A stretch of 62,514 nt of DNA. Origin: Chloroflexota bacterium (GTDB lineage: Bacteria > Chloroflexota > Anaerolineae > SpSt-313). The notes below the pieces were generated by a model. The model saw only the letters and a program-made list of their open reading frames with translations. It had not been told where the DNA came from and did not search any database. The stretch covers positions 1 to 62,514 of the forward strand of contig JAKPJZ010000109.1 of the NCBI GenBank assembly GCA_029553955.1. Reading direction: 5' to 3'. The position numbers and the translations under genes were made by a program. This document shows, one piece after another, positions 6,970 to 15,828 of this stretch (position 1 is its first letter; every line of letters begins with the position of its first letter).

Positions 6970-9733
6970 ACACCGCCTTGGGCACGCCCTTGCGCGCGGT
7001 TCGCCGCCCGGGCCAGAGCTTGGCCAGCTCGGCGACGACGCTGGGCAGGAGGATGAGGGGCAGCATGGCGGCCCACTCGCGCAGGCCGACGAAGGCGGTG
7101 TTGAAGATCGGGTCGAGCGCCGGCACGTAGATGATGGCCATGATGATGGCCAGCGAGCTCAGCACCGCCCACTGCATGGCGCGGTTGGAAAAGGCGCCCA
7201 GCTTGAGGAGCGGGTAGCGCTCGGAGCGGGCGGTGTAGGCGCGCAGCAGCTCTGCAATCGAGAGGGTGACAAAGGCCATCGTCTGGGCCACGTGCAGGTT
7301 CTCGGGCTGCGGGTACCACCAGAGGCCCAGGCGGAAGGCGCCTAGGGTCGCCGCAGTGATGGCGATGCTCTGCAGGATGATGCCGCGGGTCATGCCGCGG
7401 TCGATCACCGGCTCTTGGGGCGAGCGCGGCGGGCGCAGCATGATGCCCGGCTCGGTCGCTTCGAGGCCCAGGGCCAGCGCCGGCGCGCCGTCGGTCACCA
7501 GGTTGAGCACCAAGAGCTGAATGGCCGTCAGCGGCAGCGGCCAGCTCAAGAGCGTGGCCAGGAAGACAGTCAGGATCTCGCCGACGTTGCACGAGAGCAG
7601 GTAATAGACGAACTTGCGGATGTTACTGTAGATGGTGCGGCCCTCTTCCACCGCCGAGACGATCGAGGCATAGTTGTCGTCGGTCAGGATCATGGCCGCG
7701 GTTTCCTTGGCCACGTCGGTGCCGGTGATGCCCATGGCCACGCCGATGTCGGCGCGCTTGAGCGCGGGGGCGTCGTTCACCCCATCGCCGGTCATGGCCA
7801 CCACGTGCCCCAGGCGCTTGAGCGCATCGACGATGCGCAGCTTGTGCTCGGGCGAGGTGCGGGCATAGATGTCGGTTGAGGGCACGGCGGCCAGGAGCTC
7901 GTCGTCGCTCATGCGATCGAGCTCGGCGCCGGTGAGCACGCGTCCGCCGTTCACCAGGCCAATCTCGCGCCCCACGGCCAGCGCCGTCTGCTGATAATCG
8001 CCGGTGATCATCACGGTGCGGATGCCGGCGCGCTGGGCCACGGCGATCGCCGCTGCCACCTCGGGCCGCGGGGGGTCGATCATGCCCTGCAGGCCCACAA
8101 AGATGAGGCCCTGTTCAATTGCCTCGTCGGCCTCCGCAGGCAGCGCGTCCAGCTCGCGATAGGCCATGCCCAAGACGCGCAGGGCGCACGCCGCCATGGC
8201 CTGGTTGGCCGCCAGGATGCGCTCACGGTCGGCCGCGGTGAGCGGACGCACGCTGCCGTCGTCGAGCACGCGGTCGCAGAGCGCGAGCACCCCCTCAGGG
8301 GCACCCTTGACCAGGGCACGCAGCGAGTTGCCGATGGCGTGGATGGTGGTCATGCGCTTGCGCTCGGCGGTGAACGGCACCTCGGCCTGACGCGGACATT
8401 CGCACGCCAAGCCTTCGAGGTCGATGCCGGCCTTGGCGGCGACCGTCAGCAGGGCGCCCTCGGTCGGGTCGCCGGCCATGCGCCAGAGGACCTGGTCCCC
8501 CTCCTCGCCGCCCTTGGTCAGGCGGGCATCGTTGCAGCAAGCGCCGATGCGCAAGAGCTCAAAGAGGTCGGGCGAGCGGCCGGGCTCGAGGCGCTGCCCG
8601 CCGTGGCTGAATTCGCCGACCGGCTCATAGCCGCTGCCGCTGACCTCGATCTCGTCGCCGTCGACGTACAGCCGCGTCACCGTCATGGCGTTTTGCGTCA
8701 GCGTGCCGGTCTTGTCGGAACAGATCACCGTAGCCGAGCCCAGCGCCTCCACCGCCGGCAGCCGCCGCAACAGGGCGTGGCGCCGGATCATGCGCTGCAT
8801 GCCCAGGGCCAGGCACACCGTCACCACTGCGGCCAGGCCCTCGGGCACGGCGGCGATGGCCAGGCTGACGGCCGTAATCAACATCTCCAAGAGCGGCTGG
8901 CCATGCCACCAGCCCGCCAGGAAGACCAGCCCGCAGACGCCCAGAGCGATCCAGCCCAGGATACGCCCGAGGTCGTCGAGGCGGCGCTGCAGCGGCGTGG
9001 GCTCGGCGGAGTAGGATTCGAGCATGGTGGCGATGAGGCCGATCTGCGTGTGCATCCCCGTGGCCACCACCACACCCTTGCCGCGGCCATAGGCCACCGT
9101 GGTGCCCATGAAGGCCAGGTTCACGCGGTCGCCCAGGGGCGCATCGCCATCCACCAGGCGCTCGGCGCGCTTGGTCACTGCCTGCGACTCGCCGGTCAGC
9201 GAGGCCTCGTCGACGCGCAGGTTGTAGGTCTCGACCAGGCGCACGTCGGCCGGCACACGGTTGCCGGTCTGCAGCAGCACGACGTCGCCGGGCACGAGCT
9301 CCTCGGTGGGGATAGACTGCGGCTGGCCGTCGCGGATTACATCGGCCCGCGGCGCGGCCAGCTTGCGCAGGGCGCGCAGCGCCCCTTCGGCCCGGCTCTC
9401 TTGCACCACGCCGATGGCGGCGTTGAGGAGCACGATGGCCATGATGGCCACCGCCTCCAGCATATCGCCGAGCACGAGCGAGAGTACGCTGGCGGCAATG
9501 AGGATGAGGACGAGAAAGTTGTTGAACTGACCCCAGAGCAACTGCAGGAACGAAGGCGGCGGCGCCTCACGCAGCGCATTGAGGCCGTGGCGGGCCAGGC
9601 GCTCGCCAACCTGCTGGCTGGTCAGGCCCTGCTCGCCGCGCGTGGCCAGCTCCTCGAGCACGCCTTGCACAGGCATCTGATGCCATAGGCGCGCAGCAAC
9701 AGCGTCCTGTCTCGCATCCTGCTGGGAACTCAT
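6968..9733 (-). CDS. P-type cation ATPase, type II (Ca2+/Mn2+-type exporter)
   Basis: 921 residues from the ATG at 9733, which has an AGAGGAGAAGG ribosome site; upstream in-frame codons belong to the leader. In order it has a cation ATPase N-terminal domain, the actuator motif TGES near residue 176, the M4 motif VPEGL, the phosphorylation site D340 in SDKTGTLT, the TGDG and GDGVNDAP hinge motifs, and a C-terminal group of membrane helices. VPEGL in place of a CPC motif separates it from heavy-metal ATPases and places it with PacL/SERCA-like pumps. The leader contains a yybP-ykoY riboswitch, so manganese (or calcium under manganese control) export is the likely job. Confidence 0.92.
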   Translation of the reverse strand: MSSQQDARQDAVAARLWHQMPVQGVLEELATRGEQGLTSQQVGERLARHGLNALREAPPPSFLQLLWGQFNNFLVLILIAASVLSLVLGDMLEAVAIMAIVLLNAAIGVVQESRAEGALRALRKLAAPRADVIRDGQPQSIPTEELVPGDVVLLQTGNRVPADVRLVETYNLRVDEASLTGESQAVTKRAERLVDGDAPLGDRVNLAFMGTTVAYGRGKGVVVATGMHTQIGLIATMLESYSAEPTPLQRRLDDLGRILGWIALGVCGLVFLAGWWHGQPLLEMLITAVSLAIAAVPEGLAAVVTVCLALGMQRMIRRHALLRRLPAVEALGSATVICSDKTGTLTQNAMTVTRLYVDGDEIEVSGSGYEPVGEFSHGGQRLEPGRSPDLFELLRIGACCNDARLTKGGEEGDQVLWRMAGDPTEGALLTVAAKAGIDLEGLACECPRQAEVPFTAERKRMTTIHAIGNSLRALVKGAPEGVLALCDRVLDDGSVRPLTAADRERILAANQAMAACALRVLGMAYRELDALPAEADEAIEQGLIFVGLQGMIDPPRPEVAAAIAVAQRAGIRTVMITGDYQQTALAVGREIGLVNGGRVLTGAELDRMSDDELLAAVPSTDIYARTSPEHKLRIVDALKRLGHVVAMTGDGVNDAPALKRADIGVAMGITGTDVAKETAAMILTDDNYASIVSAVEEGRTIYSNIRKFVYYLLSCNVGEILTVFLATLLSWPLPLTAIQLLVLNLVTDGAPALALGLEATEPGIMLRPPRSPQEPVIDRGMTRGIILQSIAITAATLGAFRLGLWWYPQPENLHVAQTMAFVTLSIAELLRAYTARSERYPLLKLGAFSNRAMQWAVLSSLAIIMAIIYVPALDPIFNTAFVGLREWAAMLPLILLPSVVAELAKLWPGRRTARKGVPKAV

Positions 9734-9888
9734 GGCCTTCTCCTCTGTCGCGTCACCACAGGAGCCCATCCGAACAGTCGTAGCCTGGCCCCTTGTGGGC
9801 ATGGCCGCGGGCACATTCGGCGCCACAGCGAGGCCAGACGGGCACCTTTGTTGGATAGGCTCTCGGTCGCCACGCCACTGCCGGGCAA

Positions 9889-9938
9889 AGAAAAACCTTC
9901 GACGATCGGACTGGCGCGTCCGGAATCGCCGAAGGTCT
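9889..9938 (-). terminator. intrinsic terminator in the riboswitch expression platform
   Basis: On the minus strand a stem GACCTTCG...CGAAGGT is followed directly by a run of five T (9891-9895). The 5' half of this stem is the same ACCTTC that closes helix P1 of the aptamer, so terminator and aptamer exclude each other. Confidence 0.85.
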
Positions 9939-10031
9939 TGTTCACTGCCCCGGAACGGCAGCTGGCGGCACCGGGCCCCGGAGGGCCGTCTTGACGACAC
10001 CACCACCGGCGTGGGAACTACTCCCCTTCAG
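9931..10031 (-). ncRNA. yybP-ykoY manganese riboswitch aptamer
   Basis: The minus strand reads GAAGGGGAGTAG at its 5' side (10018-10029), GTCGTCAAGACGG and CCCGGTGCCGCC in the middle, and ACAAGACCTTC at its 3' side (9931-9941). These are the conserved blocks of the yybP-ykoY class in the right order and spacing. P1 forms between GAAGG and CCTTC. Because the terminator needs the P1 3' strand, ligand binding should favour readthrough, an ON switch. It lies about 200 nt upstream of the ATPase start, behind its own promoter. Confidence 0.88.
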
Positions 10032-10070
10032 GCACGTCTCGCAGCCGCGAGCGGCTATCACAGCGGATAT

Positions 10071-10099
10071 ATTATGCCATCCACCGCAGGGTCTGTCAA
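10071..10099 (-). promoter_or_regulatory. promoter of the riboswitch-ATPase transcript
   Basis: On the minus strand TTGACA (10094-10099), a 17-bp spacer and CATAAT (10071-10076). Transcription would start about 35 nt before the aptamer. Confidence 0.8.
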
Positions 10100-10119
10100 A
10101 TCAGCCCCGTTCGCAGTGC

Positions 10120-10167
10120 GGCGGAGACACCTGACAGGTCTCCGGAGACCTGTCAGGTGTCTCCGCC
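10120..10167. repeat. 48-bp perfect palindrome
   Basis: Perfect self-complementarity without a loop, centred on TCCGGA (axis between 10143 and 10144). It lies between two divergent promoters, so it is not a terminator of either gene. Its GGAGACACCTGACA arm is the same motif as the terminal repeats of the element at 57879-58128. Confidence 0.9.
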
Positions 10168-10212
10168 ATACATGGCCCCGGCGCTTCTGGGGTATGCCCT
10201 TGGCCTGCATTG

Positions 10213-10241
10213 TTGCCAATTGTGCCAAGTTCCTGTATCAT
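10213..10241 (+). promoter_or_regulatory. promoter of the C39-like peptidase gene
   Basis: TTGCCA (10213-10218), a 17-bp spacer and TATCAT (10236-10241), about 46 bp before the start codon. Confidence 0.6.
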
Positions 10242-10287
10242 GTGTGCAGGTGTTTCTTCCTTGGCTGGACCCCTCCCGGAGACGCCG

Positions 10288-11124
10288 ATGCCCAAGTCAC
10301 TCCTGCTCGTCGCCGTGGCCCTGGCCTACACCATGTGCGCGGTCCTCACCCTGACGCCCAGGCCGGCGCCTGTGCCGGCTGCGGCCACAGCGCAGCGCTC
10401 ACCTGCAGCCCGCCAAGGGCCGCTGCAGGTCGTCGCTCAGCCGCCGCCGGGCGAACCCACCACGCCGCCTCCGACCCGCACGCCCCCGCCCGTCCCGTCG
10501 TGGCGGCCCACGGCGGTGCCCTTGCCGCCCGGCGCGTTCGACTTTGTGCGGGCCTACCGCGACCAGTGCTCGGTGCTGCTCGAGCAGGTGCCGGCGCTGC
10601 CCCAAGAGCGCAACCTGAGCTGTGAAGCGGCCACGGCGCGCATGGTGCTGGCTGGCCGCGGCCTCGTGGTGAGCGAGGCGGCGATCATCGCGCGCCTGGG
10701 CAACGACCCCAACCCGCATGTGGGCTACCGGGGCAACGTCGACGGCCCCTTCTTCACCCCCGGCATGCCCGACTATGGCACCTACGCCGAGGTCATTGCG
10801 CGCACCATCGAGTCCTTTGGCGTGCCCGCGCGGGCCGTCTTTGGCATGAGCGACGACGAGCTGCGCCGCACCGTCACGGAGGGCATGGTGGTCATTGTGT
10901 GGATGACCCGCCGGCCCGAGCCAGAGATCATCGAGGCCGACGGCTACCGCCTGGTGGCCGGCCAGCACGTGCAGGTGGTCGTCGGCCTCGGCACAGACGG
11001 CAGCTTTCTGGTCCATGACCCCTGGAGCGCCCGGCCCGACAGCGGCCGCGAGGGCACGAGCTTTGTGCCCGAGATCCAGCACTGGGACCTGTTCGACAGG
11101 ATGGCCGTGGTCGTGCCGATGTGA
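10288..11124 (+). CDS. exported C39-like cysteine peptidase domain protein
   Basis: 278 residues. An N-terminal hydrophobic segment (residues 3-20) acts as signal or anchor, followed by a proline-rich linker to about residue 75. The C-terminal domain fits the Peptidase_C39_2 fold: C112 in LSCEAATARM, H227 in GQHVQVVVG and an aspartate in HDPWS near 245 form the expected Cys-His-Asp set. Such stand-alone domains act outside the cell; bacteriocin leader cleavage is unlikely because no ABC exporter is fused or adjacent. I start at 10288, directly before the signal segment, although an in-frame start exists at 10210. Confidence 0.75.
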   Translation: MPKSLLLVAVALAYTMCAVLTLTPRPAPVPAAATAQRSPAARQGPLQVVAQPPPGEPTTPPPTRTPPPVPSWRPTAVPLPPGAFDFVRAYRDQCSVLLEQVPALPQERNLSCEAATARMVLAGRGLVVSEAAIIARLGNDPNPHVGYRGNVDGPFFTPGMPDYGTYAEVIARTIESFGVPARAVFGMSDDELRRTVTEGMVVIVWMTRRPEPEIIEADGYRLVAGQHVQVVVGLGTDGSFLVHDPWSARPDSGREGTSFVPEIQHWDLFDRMAVVVPM

Positions 11125-11129
11125 CGGAG

Positions 11130-11158
11130 TTGACGACTCTGTGCCAATCTTGTATAGT
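11130..11158 (+). promoter_or_regulatory. promoter of the 11217 zinc-ribbon operon
   Basis: TTGACG (11130-11135), 17 bp, TATAGT (11153-11158). It starts 6 bp after the upstream stop codon, so the three-gene operon at 11217-14756 is probably transcribed separately from the peptidase gene. Confidence 0.75.
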
Positions 11159-11216
11159 GCACACGTGACACTCAAGCTGGCCCGGCAGCCCCTTCACCTC
11201 ACAGCGAGCGCAGCCT

Positions 11217-12431
11217 ATGCCCAAAGCCGTCAGCCTCCTCGTCAATAGCGGAGACGCGACCGAAGCCAGCCTCTACCAGGAGGCCACCGCGGGGGCCTTC
11301 TGGATCCGCGAGCCCGGCGGAGCGGCCGATCGCATCCCCATCACCGCGCATGATGCCCACGCGCTTGTGGCCAGGGTCCTGCTGCAGGGCACAGCCGACG
11401 CACCTGGGGGCCTGGTCGAGCTCACCCTCGCCGAAGCGCTCCTGCTGCGTGCCGTGGCCCAGCTCACCTGGCCGCTGCTGCAGGCCAGCCCGCCGACCGC
11501 CTTTTGCACCCGCGGCGACCTGGCGCACTATCTCGCCCAGGGCCTGCACATTACGCCTATGGGCCGGCTGCTGCAGGCCGAGGCGCATGAGGCTATGGCG
11601 CGCCTGGCCGGCTGCACGGCCGTGGACCAGGCGCTGGCCGGCCTGAGGGAGAAAGGGCTCATCAGCCTCCTGGGCGCAGAAGGGGCCGACGCCCTCGCCA
11701 TGCTCACCCCACTGGGCCGCGAGCCCGCCGCCTTCCTGGCCGATCCGGAGCAGACTATCTCGATCGTGGCGACGGATGCCGTCGACGGGCACGAGCTCAG
11801 GCGTGAGGCCTTTGTCGTGCAGCGCGAGGGCCGGAGCGCCCTCCTGCGCAGCGCCACGGCAGACGGCCCCGTTGCCCTGTGGACGTTGAGCCGCGGCCAA
11901 CTGCAGGAGTTGCTCGACTGGCTCTGGGGCGGTGCCGCGGTGGCCCAGGCCCTGGCCGAACTGGACGGCGTCCTGGCATCCCCGGCACCTGCACCCCAAC
12001 CGGCCCCGGAGCCCCGGCGCTTCTGCCCACAGTGCGGCCGGCCTGTGGCGCCGGGCAGCCGCTTCTGTGGCGGCTGCGGCGCCCAGGCCACGGGCCCTGC
12101 GGCGCCGGCACGCGTGCCCGGTCCTCCGCCGCCGGCGAGCTACCAGCCGGCGCCGCGCGCCCCCGCGCTGCAGCCGGCGACGGACGGCGAAGGGCTCAAC
12201 TGGGCGCTCTGTGCCGCCGGGCTCGGCGCCCTGCTGCTGGGCCTGTTGCTGCCCATTCAGTGCAAGCTGGTCATCTTCCTGGCCAACCTGGGGCTGGCGG
12301 TGGCGCTCTTTGTGCGCCGCGCCTACAAGCGGGGCGCAGGGCTGCTCTTGCTCACGCTCGGCGTGGCCGGGCTGCTGGCGATGCTGGTCGCGCTCTCGGA
12401 AGCGGGGGCGCTGCAGGGATTGGGGCTGTGA
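11217..12431 (+). CDS. zinc-ribbon membrane protein of unknown function
   Basis: 404 residues, not a recognised family over most of its length. Residues 1-255 form a soluble helical region rich in alanine and leucine. A four-cysteine zinc ribbon follows near 270-290 (CPQCGRPVAPGSRFCGGCG), then a proline-rich linker and two to three hydrophobic helices from about 335 to 395. The ribbon-linker-membrane order recurs in the proteins at 18483, 21475 and 21956. First gene of a three-gene operon: the next gene begins one base after its stop. Function not assigned. Confidence 0.7.
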   Translation: MPKAVSLLVNSGDATEASLYQEATAGAFWIREPGGAADRIPITAHDAHALVARVLLQGTADAPGGLVELTLAEALLLRAVAQLTWPLLQASPPTAFCTRGDLAHYLAQGLHITPMGRLLQAEAHEAMARLAGCTAVDQALAGLREKGLISLLGAEGADALAMLTPLGREPAAFLADPEQTISIVATDAVDGHELRREAFVVQREGRSALLRSATADGPVALWTLSRGQLQELLDWLWGGAAVAQALAELDGVLASPAPAPQPAPEPRRFCPQCGRPVAPGSRFCGGCGAQATGPAAPARVPGPPPPASYQPAPRAPALQPATDGEGLNWALCAAGLGALLLGLLLPIQCKLVIFLANLGLAVALFVRRAYKRGAGLLLLTLGVAGLLAMLVALSEAGALQGLGL

Positions 12432-12432
12432 G

Positions 12433-12900
12433 ATGGACGTGGCGCTCAAGCTCATCTCGGTGGCCTTCATCGGCCTCTTTGTGATCTCGGTCGCACTGAC
12501 CGCCATCACCTTCAAGAAGGCGCGGGCGCTCAAGCCCTCGTCGCTCATGCTGACGGCGGCGATCAGCTTGGCGACCATGGCCGTCTACCTCGCGCTCCTG
12601 GGCGCCGCAGCCAATCTGCTCGTGGGCGCGGGCGCCTTCGCTCTGGGGGCCGTGGCCGGCCTGGCCTGGGGCGGCGCCACGATGGTGCGGCGCGAGCAGG
12701 GGCGCGTGGTGAGCCAGGGCACGACCCTGAGCTTGCTCCTGTGGGCGGCGACGCTCGTCGTCTCGCAGGCGGCCAACCTGGTGGCGGGTGGGGCGCCAGC
12801 GCCGCCCATCTACCTGCTCGCCTTGAGCACGGCGCTGACGGTGACCTACAACGCGGTGCTGGCCGGTAGAGGCCTGCGGGCGGCGGAGGGGGCACGATGA
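12433..12900 (+). CDS. small integral membrane protein
   Basis: 155 residues with about four hydrophobic helices (near 5-25, 38-60, 65-85 and 100-145) separated by short basic loops. No family recognised. Its ATG is one base after the stop of the zinc-ribbon gene, and its own stop overlaps the next start as ATGA, so the three genes are translationally coupled. Probably a membrane partner of the proteins on either side. Confidence 0.7.
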   Translation: MDVALKLISVAFIGLFVISVALTAITFKKARALKPSSLMLTAAISLATMAVYLALLGAAANLLVGAGAFALGAVAGLAWGGATMVRREQGRVVSQGTTLSLLLWAATLVVSQAANLVAGGAPAPPIYLLALSTALTVTYNAVLAGRGLRAAEGAR

Positions 12901-14756
12901 AAAGGAGGACGATCGCCATCCTGGCGCTGGTCCTCCTGCTCGGCCTGGCCCTGCCGTGGGCGGCCCTGGGCGCGCCCATGGGCCAGGAGGGCAGCGCCGA
13001 ATTCCAAAAGCTCGCCGGATGGCTGCCCGCCTACGCGGAGCTGCCTGGGAGCATGCTGCGCGAGCAGGGCTACACGACCCACACCGGGCTGGACGGCGGG
13101 ACGTGGCCTGCGGCCAAATGGGTGCGGACCATCCAGATCGAGAATGGCACACTCATGGCCCTGCGCGGGTTGACCATTGGCATCCAGCCACGCTCCGCCG
13201 CCGCCGAAGAGCTTTACCTCCAACGCACCCCGGGCACGCCTTTCGAGCTCGGTGCCGGCGAGAACTGCGCCCAATGGTTCGTGAACCAGCCGCACGACAA
13301 TCGGCTGATCTTCTTCAAGGGTGGCTACGTCGTCAGCCTCGTCTACGGCTCTCAGGCCGCCACCCAGCACACTCCGTATGTGCCCGGTGTAGGCTCGGGC
13401 TTCCCCGCGACTGAGATCGACATCAGCAAATGGATCCCGCCCGGCGACGTGGAGCCCGACGGCGAAGCTCTCGTGCTGGAGCTGGCGCGCGAAATCGCAG
13501 CCAGGATGCCGGCCAGCGACTCGGGCTGGCAGTGCACGCCCGGCACCGCTGCCACAAGCATCACGCGGCCCGGCAGCGGCGCGGCGGCGGGCCGGCAGGC
13601 GGCGGCCGCTGCCGCGGCAGGGATCCTTACCACGCTGCTGGCCATCCTCCTCATACTCAACCAGGGCGCCTATCCCTGGACTCGCGCCGCGGCCCCAGCC
13701 GCCCCCCCAGAGCAGGGCGGCAAGGTCTGGTTCCAGCCGCCCTGGGAGAAGGCCGGCCCCTTCTGGATGGACCGGAAGGCCTACGAGTTCGTGCAGCGCA
13801 TGCAGGCCGAGGGCCGTGTCTGGTCCGACACCTATGGCTGGCAGATGCCCGCCGACCTGGCGCAGTACGAGCGCCAGCGGGCTGCGCAGCGTGCCCAGTA
13901 CACGGCCACCCCGCAGGCGCAGGCCCGCGCCACTCGCCTGCGGGCGCAGATCGAGGAGGAACAGCGCCTGGCGCAGCAGGGCCACGTCACTGCGCTCGAC
14001 ATGGCGCAGCTCAAGCTGTGGGTGCTCAAGCACGCGCCGAGCGCGCAGGTCACTGGCGACATGCTCACGCTGGTGGAGCGGATGACCGTGCAGGCGCAGA
14101 GCGGCGCGCGCGTGGGGAACGTGGAGCAGATCCGCCAGGCCCTGGGCCAGGAGCTCGAGCGCACCAACCAGCCCCACCTGAGCTACTGGGAGCGCTATGC
14201 CGAGATGGAGGAGCGCCGCAGCACCCCACTGCAGGACGCTCGCGACCTGAGCCGCGACGTGACCGGCGGCCTGGCCACCTACACCGAGATCAAGAAGGTG
14301 CCCCTGTCGCCCAGGTACCAGAAGCTGCCCGGCGCCGTAGGTTGGGTGGCCAACGCCGACAAGGCGCTGCAGTACTACCAGGGCTACCGCCAGCAGGACC
14401 TCAGCCGCACCCAGGCAGCCGGCCGCGCGCTCCTGCAGACCGGCGTGCAGTACTTTGTGACCAAGAACCCGGCCATCGGCCTGGTGGATACCGGGCTCAA
14501 GTACGGCGGCCAGCTCACCGCAGGCAAGGACCTGAGCCCCTCACGCGGCTACGAAGTGATGATCAACGCCCTGCTCGACGGCCGCAAGCTCACCGCGTCG
14601 CAGCAGGCCGCAAGCCTCGACTTCTCGAGCCCGCAGATGCAGGAGATGATCCGCGGCAGCCAGCAGCAGGCCGTCGAGCAGGCGCTGGCCTCGGGCCGGC
14701 TGTCGCCTGGTGATCGGGAGGCGCTGCTGCAGCTGAGGGAGACCCTGCACTCGTAG
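12897..14756 (+). CDS. exported membrane-anchored protein with helical C-terminal half
   Basis: 619 residues, no family recognised. It begins with a signal peptide (KRR then a long hydrophobic core, cleavage probably after ALGA near residue 25). An extracytoplasmic domain runs to about 220, a single membrane helix follows at about 236-256, and then a long charged region rich in Gln, Arg and Ala that should be largely helical (about 290-410) and lies on the cytoplasmic side. ATGA overlap with the preceding gene. It ends 72 bp before a long perfect palindrome. Confidence 0.68.
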   Translation: MKRRTIAILALVLLLGLALPWAALGAPMGQEGSAEFQKLAGWLPAYAELPGSMLREQGYTTHTGLDGGTWPAAKWVRTIQIENGTLMALRGLTIGIQPRSAAAEELYLQRTPGTPFELGAGENCAQWFVNQPHDNRLIFFKGGYVVSLVYGSQAATQHTPYVPGVGSGFPATEIDISKWIPPGDVEPDGEALVLELAREIAARMPASDSGWQCTPGTAATSITRPGSGAAAGRQAAAAAAAGILTTLLAILLILNQGAYPWTRAAAPAAPPEQGGKVWFQPPWEKAGPFWMDRKAYEFVQRMQAEGRVWSDTYGWQMPADLAQYERQRAAQRAQYTATPQAQARATRLRAQIEEEQRLAQQGHVTALDMAQLKLWVLKHAPSAQVTGDMLTLVERMTVQAQSGARVGNVEQIRQALGQELERTNQPHLSYWERYAEMEERRSTPLQDARDLSRDVTGGLATYTEIKKVPLSPRYQKLPGAVGWVANADKALQYYQGYRQQDLSRTQAAGRALLQTGVQYFVTKNPAIGLVDTGLKYGGQLTAGKDLSPSRGYEVMINALLDGRKLTASQQAASLDFSSPQMQEMIRGSQQQAVEQALASGRLSPGDREALLQLRETLHS

Positions 14757-14828
14757 TACAAGGACCTTTCACCGGACTGCGATCCCGGGCGACCGGGTTT
14801 CATGCTTCGCGCGTGCTCGGTACGGAAC

Positions 14829-14910
14829 TCTTGAGGGGGTTGTAGTTGGCCGGCGCCGCCTGCCGCCCGCGGGCGGCAGGCGGCGCCGGCCAACTACAAC
14901 CCCCTCAAGA
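14829..14910. repeat. 82-bp perfect palindrome (P1) with conserved stem-loop in front
   Basis: Every base pairs around an axis between 14869 and 14870, with no loop. The centre is TGCCGCCCGCGGGCGGCA and the arm begins TCTTGAGGGGGTTG. It lies between convergent genes, 4 bp from the stop at 14915. A 30-nt stem-loop, ACCGGG (14792-14797) with CTCGGT (14816-14821), precedes it by 7 nt. The same module occurs before the palindromes at 15670 and 38151. Confidence 0.95.
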
Positions 14911-14914
14911 ACGA

Positions 14915-15643
14915 CTACTGTGCTGCGCTGAGTCCACGCGTCTCGGGCTTGCTGCCGTCGAAACGCAGCTCGCCGTTGGCAAAGGTCACCGAATTGGCGC
15001 TAACTCCGCTGGCCTCGATCACCTGCTCGATGGTCGTGGCGATGAGGGCCTTGTCGCCGAGCAGGCCGGCGGGCACCGTGAGCCGGCCGACCTCGACCTG
15101 CTGCAGGTCAGCGATCACCTGACCGTTGCTCACCGAGCCCGTGCCACGGACATAGACCGGGACGTTGCCGTTGAGCACCTTGAGGGTGCTCAACGCCGTG
15201 TCGACGGCCTGTGTGGAGAAGCCCAGCGCCGTGGCGCAGCCGTAGGCCCGGTCCACGCGCAGCACGCCGGCCGCCTGCACCGTGCCGTCGTCGCCGATCT
15301 TGATTTGGGCGTCCGACACCGGGAAGTAGGCCCACTGCTTGGCGCGCTCGGCGATGATGGCCGTCAGCTCTTCGTCGGTAAAGGCCGCCTGCACCGGGAT
15401 GCTGCCGCCGGATTGGTAGCTCGCCTGCGGCGCCGAGCCCGCGGGCAACGCCGTGGTCTTGGTGCCGCTCTTGGCGTTGCCACTGGCGAGGTCGGCGGCG
15501 GTGTAGCGCACCCCCAGGTCGCGCGGCCTGTCGGAGCCAAAGAGCCCCGCCACCCCCGGCACCAGGCCCAGGTAGCCCAGGCCCAACACCACCACGCCGA
15601 CGATCAGCAGGATGACGATGACCGCGACCAGGAACTTGCCCAT
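14915..15643 (-). CDS. membrane-anchored protein of unknown function
   Basis: 242 residues. An N-terminal membrane helix (residues 3-25, GKFLVAVIVILLIVG) anchors a soluble domain. The domain has alternating beta-strand patterns, and the segment ELTAIIAERAKQWAYFPVSDAQIKI reads like a lipid-binding or secretin-like two-layer fold, but I cannot name a family. Start ATG at 15643 has an AAGGGAGGC ribosome site. It follows the FHA-protein gene in the same direction, but the 91-bp palindrome between them argues against a simple operon. Confidence 0.68.
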   Translation of the reverse strand: MGKFLVAVIVILLIVGVVVLGLGYLGLVPGVAGLFGSDRPRDLGVRYTAADLASGNAKSGTKTTALPAGSAPQASYQSGGSIPVQAAFTDEELTAIIAERAKQWAYFPVSDAQIKIGDDGTVQAAGVLRVDRAYGCATALGFSTQAVDTALSTLKVLNGNVPVYVRGTGSVSNGQVIADLQQVEVGRLTVPAGLLGDKALIATTIEQVIEASGVSANSVTFANGELRFDGSKPETRGLSAAQ

Positions 15644-15669
15644 CTCGAGCCTCCCTTCGGGTTCGTCAG

Positions 15670-15760
15670 GATGGTTTTGGGGTGGGCTGGCCGGTCGGCG
15701 TCTCCGGCTGCCCGCGGGGCAGCCGGAGACGCCGACCGGCCAGCCCACCCCAAAACCATC
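15670..15760. repeat. 91-bp palindrome (P2), 44-bp perfect arms, 3-nt loop
   Basis: Arms 15670-15713 and 15717-15760 pair without mismatch around GCG. The outer end reads GATGGTTTTGGGG and the centre CTGCCCGCGGGGCAG. On the minus strand it follows a 30-nt stem-loop, ACCGGG (15797-15802) to CCCGGT (15773-15778), and a 12-nt linker. Downstream of the FHA gene stop by 68 bp. Confidence 0.95.
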
Positions 15761-15828
15761 ATAAGGATCCATACCGGGATAGCGCGGAGCATGAGACCCG
15801 GTTGGGGGTGACCATCTCGCTACACGGG

